A stretch of DNA of 64,000 bases from PZPK01 sp965230795 (GTDB taxonomy: Bacteria > Pseudomonadota > Gammaproteobacteria > Pseudomonadales > Oleiphilaceae). The stretch spans positions 1,674,001 to 1,738,000 of the forward strand of contig OZ246020.1 in the NCBI GenBank assembly GCA_965230795.1, read 5' to 3'. Shown here one piece after another: positions 1-9,663 of the stretch. Within the stretch, counting starts at the first letter, position 1, and the number at the start of each line of letters is the position of its first letter. Under the pieces are notes generated by a model that was not told the origin of the DNA, made no database searches, and saw only the letters and a list, made by a program, of their open reading frames with translations. The translations under genes and the position numbers were made by a program.

Positions 1-100
1 ATGTGGTCGACATCTTATCATGTCAATTTGGCTTTGGCTCCACTTTTTCGGCTGACTTTTTGGTAATGCGCAAGATTTGTTTCGCGGTGCGCGAAGCGCT

Positions 101-128
101 TTGAATGCGCGGTGCTCCGCCCTATAAT
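101..128 (+). promoter_or_regulatory. Sigma-70 promoter of parC
   Basis: A TTGAAT -35 box (101-106) and a perfect TATAAT -10 box (123-128) are separated by 16 bases. Transcription would begin near 135, about 37 bases before the parC start at 172. An alternative in-frame ATG at 112 lies upstream of the -10 box, so it would not be in this transcript; this supports the shorter ParC. The promoter is inferred from sequence only. Confidence 0.7.
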
Positions 129-171
129 GCAGCGTTTATCATGTCCCTCTATCCAAGAAAAACGACGCATT

Positions 172-2505
172 ATGAGCAACGAAATTACAGGCTATGAAGA
201 TGGTGTAGAGCAGGTTTCCCTGCGGGATTACACCGAAAAAGCCTATCTGGACTATTCCATGTACGTCATTCTGGACCGGGCCCTGCCGCATATTGGCGAT
301 GGTCTGAAGCCAGTTCAGCGCCGAATTGTGTATGCCATGTCCGAGTTGGGGCTCAAGGCAACGGCAAAATACAAAAAGTCTGCCCGTACAGTCGGTGATG
401 TACTCGGTAAATTTCATCCCCACGGTGACAGTGCCTGCTATGAAGCCATGGTGCTGATGGCGCAGCCTTTCAGCTACCGTTATCCACTCATCGACGGACA
501 GGGGAACTGGGGTTCGCCTGATGATCCCAAGTCTTTTGCCGCGATGCGATATACGGAGTCGAGACTGGCTCCGTATGCAGAAGTATTGCTGAGCGAGCTC
601 GGGCAGGGGACGGTCGATTGGGAGCCTAACTTCGATGGCACGCTGAATGAGCCGAAAACGCTTCCCGCGCGCCTGCCGAATCTGTTGCTAAACGGAACCA
701 CCGGTATCGCGGTGGGCATGGCGACGGATATTCCCCCTCATAATTTGCGCGAGGTGGCATCTGCCTGCGTGCATTTGCTTGAAGATGAAAAAGCCTCGAC
801 AGAAGCCTTGATGACGCACATCCAGGGGCCTGATTTTCCTACTGCCGCAGAGATTGTCACATCGCGTAAGGATTTGCAGGCAATCTACGAAACTGGCCGG
901 GGCTCGGTGCGTATGCGCGCCGTGTATACCAAGGAGAGTGGTGATGTGGTGATCACTGAGTTACCGCATCAGGTCTCCGGTGCGAAAATTCTGGAGCAGA
1001 CTGCTGCCCAGATGCATGCCAAGAAGTTGCCAATGGTGGCAGATTTGCGTGATGAATCTGATCATGAAAATCCTACCCGCCTGGTCATCGTGCCGCGTTC
1101 CAACCGGGTTGATGTTGACGCACTGATGGGGCATTTGTTCTCAACGACGGATCTTGAGAAGAACTATCGCGTCAATATGAACATGATTGGCATTGATGGC
1201 CGTCCGGGTGTGCGAGATTTGCGCACGATTCTGAGTGACTGGCTGAGTTATCGAACCGACACCGTCACCCGGCGATTGAACTATCGCCTGGATAAAGTAG
1301 AGAAAAGGCTGCACCTGTTGGAAGGCTTGCTGATTGCCTTCCTGAATATTGACGAAGTCATTCATATCATTCGGACCGAAGACGAGCCCAAGGCGGTGTT
1401 GATGGCCCGTTTCGATCTGACCGAGGTGCAGGCGGATTATATTCTTGATACCAAGTTGCGTCAGTTGGCGCGTCTGGAAGAGATGAAAATCCGTAGCGAG
1501 CAGTCGGATCTGGAAAAAGAACGCAAGAGCCTGAAGAAAACCCTGGGTTCAAAAGCCCTGATGAAAAAGCTGATTCGGGACGAAATTCTGGCTGATGCCG
1601 AAGAATTTGGAGATGAGCGTCGATCTCCGCTCGTGGAGCGTGGTGAGGTAAAAGCCTTCAGTGAGGCAGATCTGGTGTCTTCGGAACCGGTGACAGTGGT
1701 GTTATCGGAGAAGGGCTGGGTGCGCGCAGCCAAAGGGCATGATATCGATCCGGCGGGACTGAGCTATAAATCTGGCGATGCCTACGCCTTGTCAGCAAGG
1801 GGAAAAAGTTCTCAAGGTGCGGTCTTCATTGATTCCACCGGCCGATCCTACACCATTCCTGCCCATACTTTGCCGTCGGCGCGAGGACAGGGTGAGCCCT
1901 TGACTGGCCGGATCAATCCGCCATCTGGCGCCACCTTCCGTGCCGTGTTGATGGGCGAGCCCGATCAGAAGCTGTTGATGATGACCGATGCGGGATACGG
2001 CTTTATCGGAAAAATGAGTGAGCTGCAAAGCAAGAATAAATCCGGCAAAGCGGCGATTTCCCTACCCAAAGGTGCCGAGGTTATGGTGCCGGTACCGGTC
2101 ACTGATATTGAGCATCAATATCTGGCTGCGGTAAGCAATGAAGGTCGCATGCTGGTATTCCCGGTCAAGGAGTTGCCGGAATTGGCGAAAGGTAAGGGTA
2201 ACAAGATTATCAGTATTCCTTCTGCCCGGGTGCAGAACAGGGAAGAGTGGATGGTGACGGCGGCACTGTTTACCGCGGACGATCAGCTCGTCATTCATTC
2301 TGGCAAGCGTCATCTGAAGTTGCGATTTTCGGATCTCGAGCACTATGTGGGTGAGCGCGGACGTCGTGGTCATAAATTACCGAGGGGGCTACAACGGGTT
2401 GACCGAATGGAGGTGATCGTCAAACAGGGGGCTGTCGAAGACAGTCTTCAGGTCAATGATGCTGCGTCCGGAGAACCCTCGTCCAGTGAATCTCAGGACA
2501 ACTAA
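172..2505 (+). CDS. parC: DNA topoisomerase IV subunit A
   Basis: ParC is the breaking-rejoining subunit of topoisomerase IV, which works with ParE to decatenate daughter chromosomes. The 777-residue product begins MSNEITGYEDGVEQVSLRDY and carries the GyrA/ParC core. The catalytic tyrosine is Tyr127 in AAMRYTESRL. The quinolone-determining stretch GKFHPHGDSACYEA has Ser87 and Glu91, the positions equivalent to E. coli Ser80 and Glu84, so it looks wild type for susceptibility. The C-terminal half is the beta-pinwheel DNA-wrapping domain. I chose the ATG at 172 because of the promoter placement and the family's usual N-terminus; the ribosome-binding site is weak. serB follows 12 bases downstream, probably on the same transcript. 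parE, often adjacent, is not in the window. Confidence 0.97.
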   Translation: MSNEITGYEDGVEQVSLRDYTEKAYLDYSMYVILDRALPHIGDGLKPVQRRIVYAMSELGLKATAKYKKSARTVGDVLGKFHPHGDSACYEAMVLMAQPFSYRYPLIDGQGNWGSPDDPKSFAAMRYTESRLAPYAEVLLSELGQGTVDWEPNFDGTLNEPKTLPARLPNLLLNGTTGIAVGMATDIPPHNLREVASACVHLLEDEKASTEALMTHIQGPDFPTAAEIVTSRKDLQAIYETGRGSVRMRAVYTKESGDVVITELPHQVSGAKILEQTAAQMHAKKLPMVADLRDESDHENPTRLVIVPRSNRVDVDALMGHLFSTTDLEKNYRVNMNMIGIDGRPGVRDLRTILSDWLSYRTDTVTRRLNYRLDKVEKRLHLLEGLLIAFLNIDEVIHIIRTEDEPKAVLMARFDLTEVQADYILDTKLRQLARLEEMKIRSEQSDLEKERKSLKKTLGSKALMKKLIRDEILADAEEFGDERRSPLVERGEVKAFSEADLVSSEPVTVVLSEKGWVRAAKGHDIDPAGLSYKSGDAYALSARGKSSQGAVFIDSTGRSYTIPAHTLPSARGQGEPLTGRINPPSGATFRAVLMGEPDQKLLMMTDAGYGFIGKMSELQSKNKSGKAAISLPKGAEVMVPVPVTDIEHQYLAAVSNEGRMLVFPVKELPELAKGKGNKIISIPSARVQNREEWMVTAALFTADDQLVIHSGKRHLKLRFSDLEHYVGERGRRGHKLPRGLQRVDRMEVIVKQGAVEDSLQVNDAASGEPSSSESQDN

Positions 2506-2517
2506 CGGAGTCGCCTC

Positions 2518-3729
2518 TTGAGTGAAATCATTCTGATCAATGTTTCGGGTCGCGATAAGCCGGGCCTGACCTCTGAAATCACTGCCATCATGGCCCAGTA
2601 CCAGATCCGGATACTGGATATCGGTCAGGCGGTTATTCACGACCACCTGACCTGGGGAATTCTGATTAAAGTACCCGACGAAAATGATGCGTCTGGTGTG
2701 ATGAAGGATCTGCTATTTCGAATGCATGAGCTTAAGCTGGACGTCAGCTTTCAGCCGGTCAGTGTCGAGCAGTATCAGCAATGGGTTGAGGGCAAGGGAA
2801 AGGCGCGTTATATCGTCACATTGCTTTCGCGCTCCACGACAGCAGAGCAAATTGCTCGGGTTTCCGAGTTGACTGCGCAACATGGTCTGAATATCGACAA
2901 TATTACGCGTCTGTCCGGGCGTCCCTCCCTGGATATGGATCCGGCCAAAGCCACCGCCTGTATTGAATTTTCGGTGCGTGGTACAGCTCCCGATCTGGAT
3001 GTTTTACGGGCCGATTTTCTGCGTATTTCCAGTGAGTTGAATGTGGATATCGCATTTCAGGAGGACACCATTTATCGACGCAATCGTCGTTTAGTTGTGT
3101 TTGATATGGACTCGACCCTGATTGAGGCGGAAGTCATTGATGAGCTGGCGAAAGAGGCGGGTGTTGGAGAGCAGGTCGCAGCGATAACTGAACAGGCCAT
3201 GCGTGGCGAGATTGACTTTACAGAGAGTTTTCGTCGCCGAGTAGGTTTGCTAAAGGGTTTGAGCGAAGAAGTGCTGGAAACCATTGCTGCGCGTCTGAAT
3301 ATGACGGAAGGCGCGGAGCGCCTGATTACCACGCTCAAGGGCCTGGGCTACAAAACAGCTATCCTGTCCGGAGGCTTTACCTACTTCGCGAAAGGTTTGC
3401 AGGAAAAACTTGGTATTGATTATGTCTACGCCAATGAGCTTGAAATCAGGGATGGCAAAGTTACTGGTGAGGTAAGCGGTCGTGTTGTTGATGGCCAGCG
3501 TAAGGCGGAATTGCTGGATGAGCTAGCGGCAAAAGAAAATATTGGTCGTCAACAAGTCATCGCAGTGGGGGATGGCGCCAATGATTTACCCATGCTCAGT
3601 CGCGCCGGGTTGGGCGTCGCTTTTAGAGCCAAACCTCTGGTCAAGGAAAGTGCGCGTCATGCCATCTCCAATCTGGGTTTGGATGCCGTCTTATACTTGA
3701 TCGGTTTTCGGGATAGAGAAGCCCTGTAG
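2518..3729 (+). CDS. serB: Phosphoserine phosphatase with N-terminal ACT domains
   Basis: SerB catalyses the last step of serine synthesis, removing phosphate from L-phosphoserine. The 403-residue protein starts at a TTG preceded by a GGAG ribosome-binding site (2507-2510) with a 7-base spacer. Residues 1 to about 170 hold two ACT-like regulatory domains, the long form seen in pseudomonads and mycobacteria; E. coli SerB is shorter. The C-terminal half is a HAD phosphatase. The nucleophile motif DMDSTLIEAE has Asp196 and Asp198, and GDGANDLPML is the motif III/IV region. It sits 12 bases behind parC and is probably co-transcribed. Confidence 0.97.
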   Translation: MSEIILINVSGRDKPGLTSEITAIMAQYQIRILDIGQAVIHDHLTWGILIKVPDENDASGVMKDLLFRMHELKLDVSFQPVSVEQYQQWVEGKGKARYIVTLLSRSTTAEQIARVSELTAQHGLNIDNITRLSGRPSLDMDPAKATACIEFSVRGTAPDLDVLRADFLRISSELNVDIAFQEDTIYRRNRRLVVFDMDSTLIEAEVIDELAKEAGVGEQVAAITEQAMRGEIDFTESFRRRVGLLKGLSEEVLETIAARLNMTEGAERLITTLKGLGYKTAILSGGFTYFAKGLQEKLGIDYVYANELEIRDGKVTGEVSGRVVDGQRKAELLDELAAKENIGRQQVIAVGDGANDLPMLSRAGLGVAFRAKPLVKESARHAISNLGLDAVLYLIGFRDREAL

Positions 3730-3775
3730 CGATTGAATGTCGGGCGTTTCTGAAAAAAATGTCTAGAGGCGCACC

Positions 3776-3794
3776 CCAGGGGGCAGGCCCCTGG
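3776..3794. terminator. GC-rich hairpin downstream of serB
   Basis: CCAGGGG (3776-3782) pairs with CCCCTGG (3788-3794) around a 5-base loop. It lies between the convergent serB and the minus-strand gene at 3831. Only three T residues follow on the plus strand, so an intrinsic terminator is possible but weak. Confidence 0.35.
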
Positions 3795-3830
3795 TTTGCC
3801 CTGCACTGTGTCAGTAAAAGTGGCTTAAGA

Positions 3831-4175
3831 CTAACTGTTGGCCGCTTTCTGGTCCTGCTTCAATGTTGAGCGATATTTCTTGCTCAGGTCCAAAAAGCGA
3901 GGAGTGGGGCCGACGTCTTCATAGAGAGGATCACCCATCTCATCTTTCTCCACCACTTTGTTCCCGGCTATGTAGGGGAAGCTGGTTTCCAGTTCCTCCA
4001 GGGCTGCAGAAAGCAGTTCACCGATGATTTCGCTTTTGGTGCGTTTGGGATACATCTCAGCCAGGGCTGAGATTTTCGCAGCGTCCTCCAGCGGTAAACG
4101 CAGGGAATACTCTTCGGTTGTCATCGTGGCTTTCGCCTGTTTCTCCCAATGCTGAGCGAGGGCTTTTATTTTCAT
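3831..4175 (-). CDS. Small conserved protein with RHH-like N-terminal half
   Basis: This is a 114-residue protein with no signal peptide. The N-terminal half (EYSLRLPLEDAAKISALAEM, then KRTKSEIIGELLSAALEELE) reads like a ribbon-helix-helix: a beta strand of alternating residues followed by two helices. That would suggest a DNA-binding or antitoxin-like dimer. The C-terminal part has a DPLYEDVGPTPRF stretch. Similar pseudomonad proteins are, as I recall, often labelled 'type 1 pili tip component', a name the sequence does not support. It is divergent from ppc across 180 bases. Function is unknown. Confidence 0.75.
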   Translation of the reverse strand: MKIKALAQHWEKQAKATMTTEEYSLRLPLEDAAKISALAEMYPKRTKSEIIGELLSAALEELETSFPYIAGNKVVEKDEMGDPLYEDVGPTPRFLDLSKKYRSTLKQDQKAANS

Positions 4176-4355
4176 TGCTTTGGATCCTTGTTTGACTTTG
4201 CTACAGTTTGTGGCAACGGATCGCGCCCCGCATGCTTGATTAAGATTTGGTGACAGGGTCTCTGAATCGAATTGCCAACATCTTTAGTTTAGTAAGATCT
4301 GCAGGAGTATGGGGCCGTATATTTGTGAGGTTTTGTTACCGCGGGAAGGAAAGCT

Positions 4356-7022
4356 ATGTCTGAATTGCATCCGGCATTACGGGAAAATGTACGTTTATTG
4401 GGAGAGTTGCTGGGAGAAAATATTCGAGAGCATCATGGTGATGCATTTCTCGAAAAGATCGAAGCGATTCGGCTTGCCGCAAAGGCCGATCGGGATGTGG
4501 TCGATGGAGATGCCAGTCCCGAGCTGGTCAAGTTGCTGACGGATCTGAAAGACGAGGAGCTGGTTCCGGTTGCCAGGGCATTCAATCAGTTTTTGAATCT
4601 CGCCAATATTGCCGAGCAATATCACAGCATACGTCGCAAACGGGATGATGTTGAAGTAGGTGTCGAGAGCTTTGATCAGTTGTTCGGGCGTCTCAAATCC
4701 CAGGCTCAGGGCAAGGATGAATTGGCGTCCTTGTTGAAAACACTGAAAATTGAATTCGTGTTGACTGCCCATCCTACCGAAGTCACTCGACGAACCTTGA
4801 TCATGAAATATGATGCCATCGCCGCCTGCCTGGAAAAACGCGATAACGATGATCTGACCGACCTGGAACGCAAGCGCATTCGCGAGCAGCTAAACCGTTT
4901 GGTGTGTGAAGCCTGGCATACAAATGAGATTCGTCAGGACAGACCGACCGCCGTGGATGAGGCGCGGTGGGGCTTTGCCGTCATGGAAAACAGTCTTTGG
5001 CAGGCAGTACCCGAATTTCTGCGCGAACTTGATTCTGCACTAAAGGATCAATTCGACATGAACTTGCCTCTGGATGCGAGTCCCATTCGATTTGCCTCGT
5101 GGATGGGCGGAGACAGGGATGGGAATCCCAATGTCACCTCAACGCTAACGCGAGAGGTAATGAGTCTGTCACGGTGGATGGCGGCAGATCTGTATTTGCG
5201 GGATATCGGTGCACTGCTGAATCAACTCTCCATGTGGTATGGCTCTGATGCCTTGCTGGCTGAGGCAGAATCCTTGCGTGCTGTTCATCAACGTAACCGG
5301 GATGAGCCCTATCGACTTATTCTGGTGGAGTTGCGGCGACGATTGCTGGCGACCCGGGAGTGGGCTGCCCAGCAGGCACGTGGAGATACCACACCAGTAG
5401 AGGGCATCATGCTTCGCAATGAAGAGCTCCTGGAGCCACTGCAACTATGCTATGAGTCGTTGACCGAAACCGGTTTGCACAACGTTGCCAACGGTCTGCT
5501 GTTGGATACGATTCGCCGTGTTCGCTGTTTTGGTCTGGAGCTGGTCAAGCTGGATATTCGTCAGGACTCTGAACGCCATCGGGATGTCATGTCGGAGATT
5601 ACCCGATATCTGGAATTGGGTGATTTTGCAGAGTGGTCAGAAGACGAGCGCCAGGCATTTTTACTGAAAGAGCTTCAAAGTAAGCGCCCCTTGTTTCCAC
5701 CCGCCTGGCAATGCAGCCCGGAAGTTAAAGAAGTGCTGGACACCTGTCGGGTGATCTCGGAGCAACCCGAATCGGCGTTGGGTTCTTATGTGATTTCCAT
5801 GGCCAGCTCTCCTTCTGACGTGCTGACGGTTATTTTGCTTTTGCGGGAGATGGGTATCCAACATGCCATGCGTGTGGTGCCCCTTTTCGAGACTCTGGAT
5901 GATTTGTCGGGTGCGGCAGCCGCCATTGACAACCTGTTATCGGTGCCATGGTATAAGGATTACTGTAATGGCACTCAGGAAGTGATGATCGGATATTCGG
6001 ATTCGGCCAAGGATGCGGGGCAGATGGCGGCGGCCTGGGCGCAATATCGTGCTCAGGAAAGTCTTGTCGAGGTGGCAGAGCGTCACAAGGTGAAACTCAC
6101 ATTGTTCCATGGCCGTGGTGGAACGGTTGGGCGCGGTGGTGGTCCGGCGAATCGAGCGATTTTGTCCCAGCCCCCCGGATCAGTGAATGGTTCGTTCAGG
6201 ATCACCGAGCAGGGTGAAATGATTCGCTTCAAATTTGGCTTGCCCACAGTCGCCAAGCAAAGCATGAAGCTTTATCTCAACGCGGTGGTCGAAGCGAGCT
6301 TGCTACCGCCGCCCAAGCCAAAAGCTGAATGGCGCGACCTGATGCACGAGCTGACGGACATTTCGTTGAAGTCCTATCGGGCCATTGTGCGCGAGAATCC
6401 CGACTTCGTGGCGTATTTTCGGGCCGCTACACCCGAGCAGGAATTGGGCAAGCTGGCCCTTGGCAGTCGACCGGCGCGTCGTAAAACCGGGGGCGGAGTC
6501 GAGACTCTTAGAGCGATACCGTGGATATTTGCCTGGACGCAAATGCGCCTGATGTTGCCCGCCTGGCTGGGAAGTGACGAAGCGCTCGAAACCGCGCTGG
6601 GCTCGGAGAAAGCCAGCTTGCTGGATGAAATGTTGTCACAATGGCCGTTCTTCAAAACCCATATCGATATGCTGGAAATGGTGGTTGCCAAGGGGGACTA
6701 CAGGATCGCCCGCTACTACGACCAGCTGCTGGCGCCTGAGAACCTGAAAACCCTGGGACGAAGTTTGCGTCATCGCTTCCGTGACATGGTGGCGACTGTT
6801 AACCGGGTTAAGCATCAGGATCTGATTCTCTGCGAGAACCAATCGCTACAGAGTGCCATGCGGGTTCGGGCGACCTATACGCTGCCACTGCATTATCTGC
6901 AGGCAGAGCTGCTAAGGCGCGAGCGTATGGCTGAACAAAAAGGGCAGGAGGCGGAACTAGCTGACAAGGCCCTCAAGGTGACCATGGCCGGCATTGCAGC
7001 GGGTATTCGTAACACCGGCTAA
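4356..7022 (+). CDS. ppc: Phosphoenolpyruvate carboxylase
   Basis: Ppc carboxylates phosphoenolpyruvate with bicarbonate to make oxaloacetate, refilling the TCA cycle. The 888-residue length matches the bacterial enzyme (E. coli 883). The catalytic histidine motif VLTAHPTEVTRRT is present, as are the glycine-rich FHGRGGTVGRGGGP loop and the C-terminal NTG terminus that enters the allosteric/active region. The ATG at 4356 has an AAGGAA ribosome-binding site. Residues SLKVTMAGIAAGIRNTG-type close the protein normally, with no truncation. ppc lies close upstream of adk and tsaB, an order I recall from Pseudomonas. Confidence 0.98.
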   Translation: MSELHPALRENVRLLGELLGENIREHHGDAFLEKIEAIRLAAKADRDVVDGDASPELVKLLTDLKDEELVPVARAFNQFLNLANIAEQYHSIRRKRDDVEVGVESFDQLFGRLKSQAQGKDELASLLKTLKIEFVLTAHPTEVTRRTLIMKYDAIAACLEKRDNDDLTDLERKRIREQLNRLVCEAWHTNEIRQDRPTAVDEARWGFAVMENSLWQAVPEFLRELDSALKDQFDMNLPLDASPIRFASWMGGDRDGNPNVTSTLTREVMSLSRWMAADLYLRDIGALLNQLSMWYGSDALLAEAESLRAVHQRNRDEPYRLILVELRRRLLATREWAAQQARGDTTPVEGIMLRNEELLEPLQLCYESLTETGLHNVANGLLLDTIRRVRCFGLELVKLDIRQDSERHRDVMSEITRYLELGDFAEWSEDERQAFLLKELQSKRPLFPPAWQCSPEVKEVLDTCRVISEQPESALGSYVISMASSPSDVLTVILLLREMGIQHAMRVVPLFETLDDLSGAAAAIDNLLSVPWYKDYCNGTQEVMIGYSDSAKDAGQMAAAWAQYRAQESLVEVAERHKVKLTLFHGRGGTVGRGGGPANRAILSQPPGSVNGSFRITEQGEMIRFKFGLPTVAKQSMKLYLNAVVEASLLPPPKPKAEWRDLMHELTDISLKSYRAIVRENPDFVAYFRAATPEQELGKLALGSRPARRKTGGGVETLRAIPWIFAWTQMRLMLPAWLGSDEALETALGSEKASLLDEMLSQWPFFKTHIDMLEMVVAKGDYRIARYYDQLLAPENLKTLGRSLRHRFRDMVATVNRVKHQDLILCENQSLQSAMRVRATYTLPLHYLQAELLRRERMAEQKGQEAELADKALKVTMAGIAAGIRNTG

Positions 7023-7113
7023 AGTCCGCTTCGCACAGGTATTTACAGCCACTTACAAAAATACTGACAATGAAACCGCATGCTGTGAAGCAATAGTCGT
7101 TAGAGCCGAAAAA

Positions 7114-7135
7114 TAGCGCTACACTTGTAGCGTTA
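7114..7135. other. Short perfect-core hairpin between ppc and the HDOD gene
   Basis: CGCTAC (7117-7122) and GTAGCG (7127-7132) pair around ACTT, and the stem extends to 9 pairs with one G-T. A run of five A precedes it on the plus strand, so a U tail would only exist for minus-strand transcripts. It could be a weak ppc terminator or a leader element. Confidence 0.3.
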
Positions 7136-7198
7136 AGAGTTGGCCAGCTGAGTGGTCAGCTTGCGGATTTAAAGCAATCACAGTCAGGTGAGCCCCAC

Positions 7199-8608
7199 GT
7201 GCCCGTAGCGTCCAAATTAGGTCAGTACATCGCCAAGAAAAACATTGTGTGTCAGCCGCTGCACCATTCCAAAAGTGCCAGCTTCGCCGAAGCAATTGAA
7301 TTGGCCAATGCGGTTCCAGAGCTATGTATCAAGGCCTTGCCACTGATTGATCGTCGGGGCCCTGCTATCGCTGTTTTGCCCTATCTGGCGGAGTTGGATC
7401 TTGATCTGGTCAATGAAACGCTCGGGCGACAGTTTCAGGCACTGCCTGTCGATAAGGCCAGCACATTGTTCAAGGATTGTGAGCCTGGTGTGCTGCCACC
7501 ATTTGCCATGGCTTATGGTTTGCCGGTTTTGGTGGATGCAGATGTCTTGCAGCAGGATCATTGTTTCGCTGCCAGCGGGTGTGCTAGCACCCTCCTGAAG
7601 CTTCCTGGGCATGCCTTGCGAACCATTATGCAGGGAGCCGTCAAGGTTCATATGAGTCGCTGGCCGGAATCGAGCCGCAAAGCGCTGGGCCAGGGAGTGA
7701 ATGCCTGTAGTGGCAATCTGACATTGGATGCCGTCGCGAAAAAGCTGGAGAAGGTTTACAAATTACCGCCGATGCCGGAAACCGCGGTGCGGATTATGCA
7801 CCTGACTTCAGATCCAGATTCGGAAGTGGGGCAGTTAGCGGAATTGATTGAACGAGACCCCAGCCTCTCCGCACAGATTATGCGCTATGCGCGCTCAGCC
7901 CTGTTTAATTACCCCGGTGAACTCACCTGTATTAAAGATGCCATCAACAGAGTGTTGGGTTTTGATCGGGTTTCGCAGCTGGCGATGGGGATAGCCGCAG
8001 CCAAAGCATTCAGTATTCCCAGTGAAGGACCGCTGGGCTTGCAGCGTTTCTGGCAACATGCCCTGTATACAGGCGTGCTGAGTCAGGCTCTGGCGCTGTT
8101 GGCAAATCCGGATCTGGAGTTAAACGACAAAGACGCTTACCTGGCAGGGCTGCTGCACAATTTCGGAATTTTGCTGATCGGTCACTTGTTTCCACCTGAG
8201 TTCAAAATGCTCAATAAACTGCGTGAAACCGAGCCTGATGCGAGCATGAAAGAGATTGAACAGCAGGTGTTTGGTATCGGTGCAGCTCAGGAGTTCATCT
8301 CTCTGGGGCACGGCTCAATGGGGGCGATACTGCTCAAATTGTGGGGGCTGCCTGAATCAACCATTAAGTCTGCAGCCATGCATCAAAAGCCTGATTATGA
8401 TGGTGAGTGCATGCAATATGTACGCTTGATTCAGTTGGCGAATCTGTATCTAGCTCCATTTGGAGTGGGTGATGAACCGGCAGAGATGGATCCCGAACCT
8501 TTGCTGGAGTATTTCGGCATATCTGCTGAAAAAGCTCAGGCTTTGGCAGATTCAACCATTGAGCAGTGCCGAAGTCTTGATGGCATGCTGGCGCATATGG
8601 CTGCCTAG
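7199..8608 (+). CDS. YbaK-like deacylase domain fused to HDOD domain
   Basis: The 469-residue protein starts at GTG with an AGGTGA ribosome-binding site (7186-7191) and a 7-base spacer. Residues 1 to about 155 resemble the YbaK/ProX aminoacyl-tRNA deacylase fold (pattern LPLIDRRGPAIAVLPYLAEL). Residues about 175-375 form an HDOD domain (YKLPPMPETAVRIMHLTSD, then IERDPSLSAQIMRYARSALF), a non-catalytic relative of HD phosphohydrolases used in signalling. The same two-domain arrangement occurs in other gammaproteobacteria. A signalling role is inferred and its partner is unknown. It sits alone between ppc and adk, with 359 bases before adk. Confidence 0.88.
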   Translation: MPVASKLGQYIAKKNIVCQPLHHSKSASFAEAIELANAVPELCIKALPLIDRRGPAIAVLPYLAELDLDLVNETLGRQFQALPVDKASTLFKDCEPGVLPPFAMAYGLPVLVDADVLQQDHCFAASGCASTLLKLPGHALRTIMQGAVKVHMSRWPESSRKALGQGVNACSGNLTLDAVAKKLEKVYKLPPMPETAVRIMHLTSDPDSEVGQLAELIERDPSLSAQIMRYARSALFNYPGELTCIKDAINRVLGFDRVSQLAMGIAAAKAFSIPSEGPLGLQRFWQHALYTGVLSQALALLANPDLELNDKDAYLAGLLHNFGILLIGHLFPPEFKMLNKLRETEPDASMKEIEQQVFGIGAAQEFISLGHGSMGAILLKLWGLPESTIKSAAMHQKPDYDGECMQYVRLIQLANLYLAPFGVGDEPAEMDPEPLLEYFGISAEKAQALADSTIEQCRSLDGMLAHMAA

Positions 8609-8967
8609 CAGACATCCGTTTGACCACCATATTTCCCTGTCTTCTCACGGACTTTCCCTGTATTCCCTGAAACCGTATAATGGCGCACTTTTATGGTACA
8701 TCGTACCTGACGAATAGTGTGGTATTGGCCGCGCCGACCGGCAGAAAACGGCAGCATTTGTGTGTGGCACGGTCGGAATATGTGGCGACTAAGTGACTTT
8801 CAGAGCACTATGGCTGGTCTTTCTTCCGTCAGGTTCAAGCGTAACAATCAGATCCGGAATTTACAGGGTAGAGCAGTGAACGGCTGTTTTTGTAGAGTGC
8901 TTTGCCCGAAGCCAGTTTTCATTACATAGCTTTATTCGATTTTATTTTTTTGTGGAGCAAGTCTTTT
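8609..8967. other. Long non-coding leader upstream of adk
   Basis: This 359-base gap holds no convincing gene; the 70-codon open frame at 8717-8929 has no ribosome-binding site and no recognisable sequence. A perfect TATAAT at 8676-8681 is a likely -10 box, with only a poor -35 (TTTCCC, 8653-8658). If it is used, the adk transcript would have a leader of about 280 bases. In that leader CCGACCG (8734-8740) pairs perfectly with CGGTCGG (8770-8776). GGAG at 8953-8956 serves adk. Confidence 0.5.
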
Positions 8968-9624
8968 ATGCGATTGATATTGTTAGGTGCCCCCGGTGCG
9001 GGTAAAGGGACCCAGGCCAAATTTATTACCGAGAAATACGGTATCCCTCAGATTTCCACTGGTGACATGTTGCGAGCCGCGGTTAAGGCCGGGTCGCCTC
9101 TGGGCCTAAAAGTCAAAGAAGTGATGGCGTCTGGTGGTTTGGTATCTGACGAAACCATCATTGAATTGATCCAGGAGCGAATCAAGGAAGCGGACTGCAA
9201 AAACGGCTTTTTGTTTGATGGCTTTCCGCGCACGATCCCTCAAGCTGAAGCGCTGAAAAAGCAGAATATTGAGATAGACGCTGTTGTTGAAATCAACGTT
9301 GATGATGAAGAGATCGTCAGTCGCTTGAGCGGTCGCCGGGTCCACGAAGGTAGCGGTCGTGTTTATCACCTCAAATACAATCCACCAGCAGTGGACGGTA
9401 AGGATGATGACACGGGTGAGCCTCTGGTTCAGCGGGAAGACGACAAAGAAGAAACTGTACGCAAGCGTCTTCAGGTTTATCATTCCCAGACGGCACCTCT
9501 GATCGAATACTATTCTTCCTGGGCTGAGAAAGGTGGTGAAGGCGCACCCAACTATATTAAAGTCGATGGGGTCGGAGAAATGTCCCAGATTCGTGATCAG
9601 ATCGTCAGCGGTCTTGAATCCTGA
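8968..9624 (+). CDS. adk: Adenylate kinase
   Basis: Adk interconverts ATP plus AMP with two ADP in the cytoplasm. The 218-residue protein begins MRLILLGAPGAGKGTQAKF, which contains the P-loop GAPGAGKGT. ISTGDMLRAA is the AMP-binding part, FDGFPRTIPQA the core, and the LID region GRRVHEGSGRVYHLKYNPP lacks the four zinc cysteines, as in enterobacterial and pseudomonad enzymes. I used the ATG at 8968 because of the upstream GGAG and the family N-terminus; an in-frame ATG at 8902 would add 22 atypical residues. Confidence 0.98.
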   Translation: MRLILLGAPGAGKGTQAKFITEKYGIPQISTGDMLRAAVKAGSPLGLKVKEVMASGGLVSDETIIELIQERIKEADCKNGFLFDGFPRTIPQAEALKKQNIEIDAVVEINVDDEEIVSRLSGRRVHEGSGRVYHLKYNPPAVDGKDDDTGEPLVQREDDKEETVRKRLQVYHSQTAPLIEYYSSWAEKGGEGAPNYIKVDGVGEMSQIRDQIVSGLES

Positions 9625-9663
9625 GTGAATTTCCAGTCAAAGCAGGATTCGAGATAGCGCCTT

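Noticed and set aside
1..66. A 21-codon frame from the first base
   Set aside because: Too short and with no similarity I recognise; it could be the end of nothing more than an intergenic region.
8717..8929. A 70-codon frame before adk
   Set aside because: Composition is odd (many Trp and Cys), there is no ribosome-binding site and it spans the leader hairpin.
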